Assembly (NCBI GenBank): GCA_043787975.1
Contig: JAYVUK010000062.1
Span: forward strand, 1-64,000
Source of the DNA: JAPLDA01 sp043787975
GTDB lineage: Bacteria > Bacteroidota > Bacteroidia > AKYH767-A > 2013-40CM-41-45
Length of the DNA: 64,000 nucleotides
Direction of reading: 5' to 3'
A program made the position numbers and the translations under genes. Positions within the stretch are counted from its first letter, which is position 1. Each line of letters starts with the position of its first letter. Of the stretch, positions 34,543-42,140 are shown piece by piece. A model generated the notes under the pieces. It saw nothing but the letters and a program-made list of their open reading frames with translations. It had not been told where the DNA came from and did not search any database.

Positions 34543-35925
34543 ATGATTAGCGGAGAAGAAAAACAATTACTGGCCGAAAGGCTTGTTACCGGCAATCTTT
34601 ACAAGCTGAAGCACCTCACAGCGATGCTTCAGCCGGAAGAATTGGCGGAAATGATCAATACGTCCAAGAATATTGATTTCAAGAAGGTGTTTCAGGCGCT
34701 TGATGCTGAGAAGGCTCTCAAGACATTTGAGAATATTGATTTTGAAATCCAGGAAGAACTGTTGAACTCTTTTCCCGTTGATCAGCTCTCTCATACCCTT
34801 AATCTTATTTCTCCTGACGATCGTACGGCTGTTTTTGAACGACTTCCGTTTGCGACACTTCAGAAATATCTTTCCCTGTTGAGTGATGAAGAACGGAAAA
34901 CCGCGAAGTCACTTCTTCAATATCCGAATGATAGTATCGGCCGTTTAATGACGCCGGATTTTGTGTCTGTGAAAGAAGACTGGAGTGTGACTCAGGTGCT
35001 TGAACACATTCGCAAATATGGCAAGAACAGTGAAACCCTGAGCATGGTTTACGTGACCGATAATAGGGGCAACTTAATTGATGATATCAGGGTGCGTGAA
35101 TTTCTGTTGGCACCGCTCGATCGAAAAGTGAGTGAATTGATGGACCACCAGTTTGTTTCTCTCAATGCAAAAGACGACCAGGAGCAAGCGGTAAAACTCT
35201 TTAAACAATCCAATCGTGTGGCTTTGCCAGTGACTGATTTCAACGGACTTCTGCTTGGCATCATTACCATTGATGACGTGGTGGATGTAATGGAAGAAGA
35301 AGATACTGAAGATATCCAGAAGTTCGGGGGAGCGGAAGCACTCGATGAATCGTATAGTCAAACTTCATTTGGCAAACTGGTTCGAAAGCGTGCCGGATGG
35401 CTCGTTGTTTTATTCTTTGGTGAAATGTTCACGGCTACAGCGATGGGATTTTTTGAAGGAGAAATAAGCAAAGCGGTTGTGCTTGCTTTGTTTGTTCCAC
35501 TTATTATTTCGAGCGGGGGAAATTCCGGTTCACAGGCATCCTCCATCATCATTCGTGCAATGGCACTCGGAGAAATTACATTCAAGGATTGGTGGCAAGT
35601 GATGAGAAGAGAAATTCTTTCGGGTTTCACATTGGGTTTGATTCTTGGCACTGTAGGATTTCTCCGTATTTTTATCTGGCAACACCTTCACTTTTATGAT
35701 TACGGCATTCATTGGGTGCTCGTCAGTCTTACCATTTTTTTCTCATTGATCGGCGTAGTGATGTGGGGAACACTCGCAGGTTCCATGCTTCCCATTGTTT
35801 TGAAAAAATTCGGAGCGGATCCTGCCGCATCGTCCGCTCCTTTTGTAGCAACGCTTGTTGACGTAACCGGATTGATAATTTATTTTTCTGTTGCGTTTAT
35901 TATTCTTCGAGGAACGCTGCTTTGA
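34543..35925 (+). CDS. mgtE: MgtE family magnesium transporter
   Basis: The 460-aa protein has the three MgtE parts in order: the helical MgtE N domain (about 25-130), a pair of CBS domains (about 140-255) and a five-helix membrane domain (about 285-460). The pore region contains G-G-N-S-G-S-Q-A-S and P-A-A-S-S-A-P-F-V-A-T, the conserved segments of this channel family. It is a Mg2+ gated channel in the inner membrane; the N and CBS domains close it when cytoplasmic Mg2+ is high. A TATCTTCG -7-like box lies at 34466-34473. It appears monocistronic. Confidence 0.95.
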   Translation: MISGEEKQLLAERLVTGNLYKLKHLTAMLQPEELAEMINTSKNIDFKKVFQALDAEKALKTFENIDFEIQEELLNSFPVDQLSHTLNLISPDDRTAVFERLPFATLQKYLSLLSDEERKTAKSLLQYPNDSIGRLMTPDFVSVKEDWSVTQVLEHIRKYGKNSETLSMVYVTDNRGNLIDDIRVREFLLAPLDRKVSELMDHQFVSLNAKDDQEQAVKLFKQSNRVALPVTDFNGLLLGIITIDDVVDVMEEEDTEDIQKFGGAEALDESYSQTSFGKLVRKRAGWLVVLFFGEMFTATAMGFFEGEISKAVVLALFVPLIISSGGNSGSQASSIIIRAMALGEITFKDWWQVMRREILSGFTLGLILGTVGFLRIFIWQHLHFYDYGIHWVLVSLTIFFSLIGVVMWGTLAGSMLPIVLKKFGADPAASSAPFVATLVDVTGLIIYFSVAFIILRGTLL

Positions 35926-35957
35926 TTAATTTTATTTCATGCAATTGACAAATTGAT

Positions 35958-36038
35958 AAATGGTCTAATGGTTAAATTGTTGTATGGCCAAATGATTGAG
36001 ACGATTAACCATTTAACCATTTAACCATTAGACCATTT
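35958..36038. repeat. Perfect 20-bp inverted repeat made of TGGTCTAATGGTTAAA words
   Basis: The arms at 35958-35977 and 36019-36038 are exact reverse complements, 41 nt apart. The right arm is extended by extra copies of the TTAACCAT word. It lies between mgtE and the tamL promoter. Confidence 0.85.
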
Positions 36039-36104
36039 AACAATTCCCCATTTACCATGTTGAAATCATCGAATGAGACGACAATTTTCACATTCTAATT
36101 ATAC

Positions 36105-36112
36105 TATTTTTG
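36105..36112 (+). promoter_or_regulatory. -7 box of tamL
   Basis: TATTTTTG fits TAnnTTTG and is 28 nt before the GTG start codon. Confidence 0.5.
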
Positions 36113-36140
36113 CGAAGGCAGATAAAAGAAAATTCCGTTC

Positions 36141-38564
36141 GTGAAGCGTAAGCCGTTACTACTTTTTACTCTTTTTTCAATCTTAATTACTGTTGCATGC
36201 AATCCTGCACGCAAGTTGAACGACAGTCAATACCTTCTCAGTAAGAACACAATTGTTATTGACAGTTCTTCCGTGAGCAAAGAAGATCTCAAGACACTTT
36301 ATAAGCAACGGCCGAATCGAAAAATTTTAGGCATGTTCCGGTTTCATCTTTGGCTATATAATCTTGTTGACAAGGAAAAAACAGAAAAGAAGAAAGCGGA
36401 ATGGGTTCAGGAAACTGAAAAGAAAAATGTGGAACGCAGGTCGAAGGGGAAGAAAGAAATTGATACCGACAAGCTCATTTTTCGTGAGAAGCTTTTAAAC
36501 ATCGGTGAAGTGCCCTCTATTTGGGATTCATCTCTCACAGACCGGACCCGGAAACAATTTGAATTGTATCTTTTCAGAAAGGGTTTTTTTCATGCTGTCG
36601 TAAGTGATTCAGTTGTCTATAAAAAAAATCATACGGCTGATGTGACCTATACTATTCACTGCAATCAACCTTATACGATCAGGAATATTGAATACTCTTC
36701 GAAAGACTCCGTCATCAATTCAATCATCAGTGCTGATAAAAGCAATTCACTGTTGCATCAAGGGGAACATTACGATGAAGACATCATAGAAGGTGAACGC
36801 GAGCGCATCACATCCAAATTAAGAAACCGCGGTTATTATTTTTTCAATAAGAATTACATCACTTTTTTTGACCAGGACAGTTCACTCAATTCGCATGAAG
36901 TTGACATGTATCTCTATGTAAACCGATTGAATGAAAATGTGGATCAGTCGCACAACCTTGAGCTCACCACCGAAGATCATCATCCTTACCGCCTGAATAA
37001 AATTTATATTCAAGCGGACTACAATCCGAAGGAACCCAATGCTGTCCCAAAGGATACATCTTTTTATAATGATTATTATTTTCTGAAGGGAACGGAACCG
37101 GAGCAATTCAGAAAAGGAGTAATTCTGAAAACAATATTCATGAAACAGGGAGATTTGTTTAAGCAAAGCGATCTCGATTTCACGTACAATCGCTTGCTTG
37201 ATTTGGGTGTCTTTAAGTTTATAAAAGTTTTATTTACAGAAGTTCCTCGCACAGAATCACAGCAAAATTATTTACTCAATGTCAACGTGCAGTTGACTCC
37301 TCTTCTCAAACAAGATTACAGTGTGGAAGCGGAAGCGACTAACTCCGGTGGAAATTTGGGATTAGCCGGAAGTTTGTCTTACAGAAATAAAAACCGGTTT
37401 AAAGGTGCTGAACTCCTTGAGTTGAAAGTGAAAGGCGGACTGGAAGCGCTACGCAACTTTAACGATAGTGCGGTATCGAAAAAATTGTTTTTCTTCAACA
37501 CGTTTGAGATCGGTCCGGAGTTAAACCTCACGATGAAAAAATTCCTGTTCCTCCCGCATTTTATTGAGAAAGGAACCTCACGATTCTTTAATCCGAAGAC
37601 AAATTTTTCAGTCGGATTTAATTATCAAAGCCGCCCTGATTTTACTCGCAGCATTGTGAATGGAAGGTTCGGATGGGATTTCCGCCAGGATGCTAAACAA
37701 ACATGGGCAATTTATTTGGCGGATGTAAATTCGGTAAAAGTTAATTTGTCAGAACAGTTTAGTCAAAAGTTGGTTAGTATCAATGATCAGTCGTTGATTA
37801 ATAGTTATAAAACGCATCTCACACCAACCGGTAGAATTACTTACGTATATAACAATCAAACGACAAAACTGTTCCGCAACTTTTTTTATGTGAGAGTAAA
37901 TTTTGAATCGTCCGGAAAATTAATTGCTCCATTAATTAATTCATTTGAAAAAGCGACTGTGAATGCGGAAGGCAAGCGAACTGTTTTTGGAGTTCCATAT
38001 TCTCAATATTTCAAACCGGATGTCGATGCAAGTTTTCATCAGCGGCTCAATCTCCATAACGTACTGGTGTATCGTCTTGCTGTGGGAATCGGTTTTGAAG
38101 GAAGTAATTCTTCCTTTCTTCCTTTTGAAAAAAGTTTTTTTGGAGGAGGCGCAAACAGTCTTCGTGCATGGGTAGCCCGAACGCTTGGTCCGGGTTCTTA
38201 CAAAAACACCATCAACATTGAACAAAGCGGTGATTTGAAAATAGAATCAAATATTGAAGTTCGTTCATCCATTGTCAAAATACTGGAAGGCGCAGCTTTT
38301 GTGGATGCAGGAAATATCTGGACAAAAAAGGAAGATCCTGCCCGTCCGGGTTCAAGATTTGAACCGAATAGTTTTATGAACCAGTTGGCCGTTGGCGCAG
38401 GATTGGGTTTGCGTTTCGATTTTTCTTTTTTCATTCTTCGTCTTGATGGTGCTGTGAAAATTCATGATCCCGGACTTGACCTGGATGATCGATGGGTTTA
38501 TTCAAAACAAAAATTTCAACCAAAAGACATCACGTTGAATCTTGCAATCGGATATCCGTTCTAA
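36141..38564 (+). CDS. tamL: TamL-type Omp85 (BamA/TamA family) outer-membrane lipoprotein
   Basis: The 807-aa protein begins at GTG and carries a lipoprotein signal peptide with Cys20 in I-T-V-A-C-N-P. After a charged linker come POTRA-like repeats (about 110-370) and a C-terminal 16-strand barrel domain (about 400-807) with F-F-G-G-G-A-N-S-L-R-A-W, the Omp85 substrate-lid motif region, and a final aromatic strand ending Y-P-F. Lipid-anchored TamA-like proteins are a Bacteroidota speciality and help insert outer-membrane proteins or move lipids with TamB. No tamB is adjacent here. A terminator follows directly. Confidence 0.88.
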   Translation: MKRKPLLLFTLFSILITVACNPARKLNDSQYLLSKNTIVIDSSSVSKEDLKTLYKQRPNRKILGMFRFHLWLYNLVDKEKTEKKKAEWVQETEKKNVERRSKGKKEIDTDKLIFREKLLNIGEVPSIWDSSLTDRTRKQFELYLFRKGFFHAVVSDSVVYKKNHTADVTYTIHCNQPYTIRNIEYSSKDSVINSIISADKSNSLLHQGEHYDEDIIEGERERITSKLRNRGYYFFNKNYITFFDQDSSLNSHEVDMYLYVNRLNENVDQSHNLELTTEDHHPYRLNKIYIQADYNPKEPNAVPKDTSFYNDYYFLKGTEPEQFRKGVILKTIFMKQGDLFKQSDLDFTYNRLLDLGVFKFIKVLFTEVPRTESQQNYLLNVNVQLTPLLKQDYSVEAEATNSGGNLGLAGSLSYRNKNRFKGAELLELKVKGGLEALRNFNDSAVSKKLFFFNTFEIGPELNLTMKKFLFLPHFIEKGTSRFFNPKTNFSVGFNYQSRPDFTRSIVNGRFGWDFRQDAKQTWAIYLADVNSVKVNLSEQFSQKLVSINDQSLINSYKTHLTPTGRITYVYNNQTTKLFRNFFYVRVNFESSGKLIAPLINSFEKATVNAEGKRTVFGVPYSQYFKPDVDASFHQRLNLHNVLVYRLAVGIGFEGSNSSFLPFEKSFFGGGANSLRAWVARTLGPGSYKNTINIEQSGDLKIESNIEVRSSIVKILEGAAFVDAGNIWTKKEDPARPGSRFEPNSFMNQLAVGAGLGLRFDFSFFILRLDGAVKIHDPGLDLDDRWVYSKQKFQPKDITLNLAIGYPF

Positions 38565-38569
38565 AAAAA

Positions 38570-38600
38570 ATGCCCTCCGGTTTTCCGGAAGGCATTTTTA
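38570..38600. terminator. Bidirectional intrinsic terminator after tamL
   Basis: ATGCCCTCCGG pairs with CCGGAAGGCAT (one mismatch) around a TTTT loop, flanked by an A-run and a T-run, between two convergent genes. Confidence 0.85.
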
Positions 38601-38615
38601 AAAATTTGTTTAAGA

Positions 38616-38969
38616 TTATTTTTTGGGAGCCGTTTTCGCATCCTTGTTTGCTTTGAAACGTTTGTCCGGTGTTCCGTCTTTTTTCATCGGACCTTTGTCT
38701 TCAGCTTTTGCTTTGTAGCGTTTGTCAGGAGTTCCGTCTTTTTTCAACACAACACCGTTTGCATCCGTTTTCTTTTCTGCGCCGGCTTTTGCATCCGATT
38801 TACTAGCGTCAGTTTTCTTGTCTGACTTCGCATCCATCTTAGTTTCTGTTTTAGGAGTTGAAGCCTTAACAGCAGTTGATTGTTTCTTTTTCACAGCAGG
38901 AGCAGTTGTCTGTGCATTTGTTAACGCCACGAAACCTAAGAAAGTGATGGCAAGGATTAATTTTTTCAT
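38616..38969 (-). CDS. Small exported Lys/Asp/Thr-rich protein with a KDGTPDKR repeat
   Basis: Taken from the ATG at 38967-38969 (117 aa), since this gives a normal signal peptide cut after T-N-A-Q (about residue 20); an upstream extension has no such logic. The mature part is low complexity, rich in Lys, Thr, Asp and Ala, and almost certainly disordered. A 16-17 residue unit built on K-K-D-G-T-P-D-K-R-(Y/F)-K-A occurs twice near the C-terminus. No Cys and no domain. Related short secreted proteins occur in Bacteroidota, but I know of no function. It faces tamL across a shared terminator. Confidence 0.75.
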   Translation of the reverse strand: MKKLILAITFLGFVALTNAQTTAPAVKKKQSTAVKASTPKTETKMDAKSDKKTDASKSDAKAGAEKKTDANGVVLKKDGTPDKRYKAKAEDKGPMKKDGTPDKRFKANKDAKTAPKK

Positions 38970-39039
38970 TGTTTGTAATTTTTTTGGGTTAATTGTTCGC
39001 ACAAAAATGCAGAGTTCTAAATGATTGAACAATGAAAAA

Positions 39040-39165
39040 GCTCAAAGTTTAATAGTTCATAGTTCAATTGTTTATTTGTTTAATTGAAATCTTGTTGCCT
39101 AATCCATTCGGACGAATGAACCAATGAATTATTGAACTAATAAACTAATGAACTAATAAGCCAAT
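39040..39165. repeat. Iterated GTTCAA / TTGAAC and AACTAAT words upstream of the aldolase gene
   Basis: AAAGTTTAATAGTTCATAGTTCAATTG-like words on the left are mirrored by TTATTGAACTAATAAACTAATGAACTAAT on the right, so the segment can fold into an imperfect hairpin. It ends just before the -7 box of the aldolase gene. Confidence 0.65.
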
Positions 39166-39170
39166 TTTTT

Positions 39171-39178
39171 TAGCTTTG
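39171..39178 (+). promoter_or_regulatory. -7 box of the class I aldolase gene
   Basis: TAGCTTTG is an exact TAnnTTTG match, 27 nt before the ATG at 39206. It overlaps a possible TTG start, which argues that the ATG is the true start. Confidence 0.6.
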
Positions 39179-39205
39179 CCCTTCCAAATAAATTTAATAA
39201 GAAAG

Positions 39206-40264
39206 ATGCCGAACACAAAAATTGTTGAACTTCTTGGAAACTCAGCCGATTCGTTGCTGAAGCATGAATGCAAAACGATTAAAAAGGAAATGCTTCATCA
39301 ACCGGGAGGCGATTTCGCTGAACGTATTTTTTCTGCTTCCAATAGGAGCAATCAGGTGATCAGGAATCTCCACCAGTTATATCATCATGGCCGTCTTTCA
39401 GGAACAGGCTATCTTTCTATTCTTCCGGTTGATCAGGGAGTTGAACATTCAGCAGGTGCTTCATTTGCTCCCAATCCGATTTATTTTGATCCGGAAAACA
39501 TTGTAAAGCTCGCGATTGAAGGTGGCTGTAATGCTGTCGCTTCTACTTTCGGTGTGCTCGGTTCGGTTTCTAGAAGATATGCACACAAAATTCCATTCAT
39601 TGTAAAGATTAATCACAACGAATTTCTTTCTTATCCGAATAAATATGACCAGATCATGTTCGGTTCCGTTCAGAATGCATGGAACATGGGCGCTGTTGCT
39701 GTCGGGGCCACTATTTATTTCGGTTCTGAAGAATCTACGAGACAAATCCAGGAAATCGCCGAAGCGTTCGATTATGCACATGAATTGGGAATGGCAACCA
39801 TTCTCTGGTGTTACATGCGCAACAGTGCATTTAAAAAAGATGGAGTGGATTATTCTTTGGCAGCTGATCTTACTGGTCAGGCGAATCATTTAGGAGTAAC
39901 GATTCAAGCGGATATCATCAAACAAAAATTACCAACTAACAATGGCGGTTATACTGCGTTGAACTTTGGTAAAACAAATCCGAAAGTATATTCTGAATTA
40001 ACAACTGATCATCCGGTTGATTTATGTCGCTACCAGGTTGCGAATTGTTACATGGGTCGTGTTGGATTGATTAATTCGGGAGGAGAATCGAAAGGAGCAT
40101 CGGATCTTTCAGAAGCGGTAACAACTGCTGTGATCAATAAACGCGCGGGCGGACATGGTCTCATCTCCGGAAGAAAATCATTTCAGAAACCGATGAAAGA
40201 AGGGATTGAATTGTTGAATATGATTCAGGAGGTGTATTTAGACAAACAGATAACGATTGCTTAA
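39206..40264 (+). CDS. fbaB: Class I fructose-bisphosphate aldolase (DhnA/FbaB type)
   Basis: The ATG at 39206 gives 352 aa; a TTG ten codons earlier lies inside the -7 box. The protein fits the archaeal-type class I aldolase family: P-V-D-Q-G-V-E-H-S near residue 73, A-S-T-F-G-V-L-G near 110, and a K-I-N-H-N-E segment near 132. It cleaves fructose 1,6-bisphosphate to glyceraldehyde 3-phosphate and dihydroxyacetone phosphate through a Schiff-base Lys. I infer the catalytic Lys lies in the C-terminal half but did not map it. accD follows after a word-repeat spacer. Confidence 0.9.
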   Translation: MPNTKIVELLGNSADSLLKHECKTIKKEMLHQPGGDFAERIFSASNRSNQVIRNLHQLYHHGRLSGTGYLSILPVDQGVEHSAGASFAPNPIYFDPENIVKLAIEGGCNAVASTFGVLGSVSRRYAHKIPFIVKINHNEFLSYPNKYDQIMFGSVQNAWNMGAVAVGATIYFGSEESTRQIQEIAEAFDYAHELGMATILWCYMRNSAFKKDGVDYSLAADLTGQANHLGVTIQADIIKQKLPTNNGGYTALNFGKTNPKVYSELTTDHPVDLCRYQVANCYMGRVGLINSGGESKGASDLSEAVTTAVINKRAGGHGLISGRKSFQKPMKEGIELLNMIQEVYLDKQITIA

Positions 40265-40268
40265 ACAA

Positions 40269-40342
40269 GTTTGCAATTAGCAATTGGCAGTTTGCAAAAT
40301 TGCCAATTGCCAATTGCCAATTGCCAATTGCAAACTGCAAAC
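40269..40342. repeat. TTGCCAA tandem word flanked by GTTTGCA inverted words
   Basis: The centre has five direct copies of TTGCCAA; the flanks GTTTGCAATT... and ...AATTGCAAAC are reverse complements, so the whole can form a long hairpin. It ends 8 nt before the accD start codon. Confidence 0.85.
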
Positions 40343-40349
40343 TTTTAAC

Positions 40350-41195
40350 ATGAGTTGGTTCAAGAGAATTAAAGAAGGCATCACCACATCAACAAAGGAG
40401 AAGAAAGAAACTCCTGAAGGACTGTGGCATAAATGTTCATCCTGTAAAAACATTGTTCCTTCAAAAGATCATGTAGCAAATTTATATGTGTGTGAAAAAT
40501 GCAATTACCACGAGCGGATTGGGTCAGCAGAATATTTTGAAATCCTTTTTGACAACAACGAATTCATTGAATTGAATCCGGATCTCAGTTCGGATGATCC
40601 ATTACATTTTGTGGATACAAAAAAATACACCGATCGTATCGTTGATACACAAAAGAAATCAGGATTGAAAGATGCAATTCGCACGGCTCACGGAGATGTA
40701 GAGGGAGAAGATCTGGTGATCGCTTGCATGGATTTTACATTCATCGGTGGTTCGATGGGTTCTGTGGTTGGTGAAAAAATTTCACGCGCTATTGATTACT
40801 GTGTTGAGCATAAACTTCCATTCATGATCATTTCCAAATCAGGAGGAGCTCGGATGATGGAAGCTGCTTACTCGCTGATGCAAATGGCAAAAACTTCCGC
40901 CAAACTTACCTTACTTGCTGACGCCAAACTTCCTTTTATCTCCTTGATGACTGATCCTACAACAGGCGGAGTAACCGCTTCTTATGCGATGCTGGGCGAT
41001 CTAAACATCGCCGAGCCGGGCGCTTTGATTGGTTTTGCCGGTCCACGTGTGGTAAAGGAAACCATCGGTAAAGATCTTCCCAAAGGCTTTCAAACCGCAG
41101 AATTTGTCCTTGAGCATGGTTTTCTCGACTTCATTGTTGACAGGAGGGAACTCAAGAAAAAGATCGCCAGTTTGCTTCTGATGTTGAAGAATTAA
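40350..41195 (+). CDS. accD: Acetyl-CoA carboxylase carboxyltransferase subunit beta
   Basis: The ATG at 40350 gives 281 aa and the standard AccD N-terminus M-S-W-F-K-R; a longer frame only reads the upstream word repeat as protein. The zinc ribbon uses C29, C32, C48 and C51. The crotonase-like core contains S-G-G-A-R-M-M-E-A and D-P-T-T-G-G-V-T-A-S, and the end P-K-G-F-Q-T-A-E-F is typical. With AccA (not in the window) it transfers carboxyl from biotin to acetyl-CoA, giving malonyl-CoA for fatty acid synthesis. Confidence 0.95.
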   Translation: MSWFKRIKEGITTSTKEKKETPEGLWHKCSSCKNIVPSKDHVANLYVCEKCNYHERIGSAEYFEILFDNNEFIELNPDLSSDDPLHFVDTKKYTDRIVDTQKKSGLKDAIRTAHGDVEGEDLVIACMDFTFIGGSMGSVVGEKISRAIDYCVEHKLPFMIISKSGGARMMEAAYSLMQMAKTSAKLTLLADAKLPFISLMTDPTTGGVTASYAMLGDLNIAEPGALIGFAGPRVVKETIGKDLPKGFQTAEFVLEHGFLDFIVDRRELKKKIASLLLMLKN

Positions 41196-41205
41196 TTTAA
41201 CTTTG
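41171..41205 (+). promoter_or_regulatory. Possible promoter of the DUF1640 gene
   Basis: TTTG at 41171-41174, 23 nt spacing, TAACTTTG at 41198-41205, then 25 nt to the ATG. The -33 lies inside the accD coding end. Confidence 0.5.
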
Positions 41206-41230
41206 TTCATCTCTTTAAACTTTTTATAAG

Positions 41231-41494
41231 ATGGCACATTCAATTGCATTTAACACGTTGGCTTACGCAAAAAAGCTGATTGCAGCCGGAGTTCCGGAAA
41301 AACAAGCAGAAGTTCAGGCAGAAGCATTAATCGAAATCGTAGATGAAAATCTAGCCACAAAACGCGATCTAAAAGAGATGGAAGTTTCCCTGAAACGCGA
41401 CCTGAAATTGATGGAATTACGTCTTACAATCAGGTTAGGCACCATGATAGCCGCTAGTGTGGCTGTCGTTGCTACATTGGTGAAGTTGCTCTGA
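41231..41494 (+). CDS. DUF1640-like coiled-coil protein with C-terminal membrane helix
   Basis: The 87-aa protein begins F-N-T-L-A-Y-A-K-K-L-I-A-A-G-V-P-E-K-Q-A, the opening pattern of the DUF1640/CCDC90 family, whose members have a short head, a coiled coil and a terminal membrane helix. The coiled coil is built on the repeated K-R-D-L-K units (about residues 42-62). The last 18 residues (M-I-A-A-S-V-A-V-V-A-T-L-V) form the helix. The family is common next to or inside mobile or housekeeping operons and its bacterial role is unknown. Confidence 0.75.
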   Translation: MAHSIAFNTLAYAKKLIAAGVPEKQAEVQAEALIEIVDENLATKRDLKEMEVSLKRDLKLMELRLTIRLGTMIAASVAVVATLVKLL

Positions 41495-41545
41495 AAATCA
41501 GAAAATTGCCTTCTTAATATTTTTTTAAAGAAATTAGTTTCCACC

Positions 41546-41575
41546 TTGTCGGAAAAGAATTAATTTTTACCTTTG
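41546..41575 (+). promoter_or_regulatory. Bacteroidota-type promoter of rpsO
   Basis: TTG at 41546-41548, 19 nt, TACCTTTG at 41568-41575, then 36 nt to the ATG. Full consensus match. Confidence 0.75.
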
Positions 41576-41611
41576 CCATCCGTTTTTAAACCATTAAAAT
41601 AACAGATACAA

Positions 41612-41878
41612 ATGATTGCCGCAGAAGACAAAAAGAAGATTTTTAAAAAGTACGGAAACTCAGACAAAAATACAGGATCAGCTGAATCGCAGATAGCTCT
41701 TTTTACTGAACGGATTAATTCAATGACAGCGCATTTACAGGAATCTAAAAAGGATTTTTCGACTCAGCGTTCACTGATTGCTTTAGTAGGTAAAAGAAGA
41801 AGCCTTCTTGATTACCTCCAAAATATAGACATCGAGCGATACAGGAAGATCATCGCTGATCTCAACATCAGAAAATAA
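41612..41878 (+). CDS. rpsO: 30S ribosomal protein S15
   Basis: The 88-aa protein has the S15 signature: G-S-A-E-S-Q-I-A-L-F-T-E-R-I near residues 23-36, then L-V-G-K-R-R-S-L-L-D-Y-L and a final R-Y-R-K-I-I-A-D-L-N-I-R. It binds the central domain of 16S rRNA early in small-subunit assembly. The order rpsO then pnp is shared with many bacteria, but here a terminator and 262 nt separate them. Confidence 0.97.
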   Translation: MIAAEDKKKIFKKYGNSDKNTGSAESQIALFTERINSMTAHLQESKKDFSTQRSLIALVGKRRSLLDYLQNIDIERYRKIIADLNIRK

Positions 41879-41896
41879 TCAAGACGTAGTTACAAA

Positions 41897-41930
41897 AGAA
41901 AAAGGCAATTCTACGGGTTGCCTTTTTTCT
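41897..41930 (+). terminator. Intrinsic terminator after rpsO
   Basis: AAAAAGGCAA pairs with TTGCCTTTTT around a short loop and merges into a T-run. Confidence 0.85.
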
Positions 41931-42007
41931 TTCTTGGAAACTGTTTTAATTTATATCGTAAGAATGTTTATAGCGTATTTTTTAGCGAGACAACAAAGTG
42001 GTTCGAA

Positions 42008-42030
42008 GCCATAGTGGAGCTAACTACGGC
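42008..42030 (+). promoter_or_regulatory. Possible hairpin in the pnp leader
   Basis: GCC-A-TAGT pairs with ACTA-C-GGC around a 7-nt loop, about 110 nt before the pnp start. In enterobacteria pnp is autoregulated through a leader hairpin; whether this one serves that purpose is not shown by the sequence. Confidence 0.25.
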
Positions 42031-42140
42031 AAGAAACACTGAGGCAGTCGCAGCAAAAAAGACGCATAAACAAATTATTAGATAAATTAGAAACAGTTTC
42101 CTCAAACATCAATTTTCAATTCAATATATAAATCAGATAC

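Noticed and set aside
35926..36060. Transposon ends
   Set aside because: The inverted repeat encloses only 41 nt, with no transposase and no target duplication seen.
41942..42140. tRNA or riboswitch in the pnp leader
   Set aside because: No cloverleaf, no TTCRA loop pairing and no known riboswitch core; only one short hairpin.
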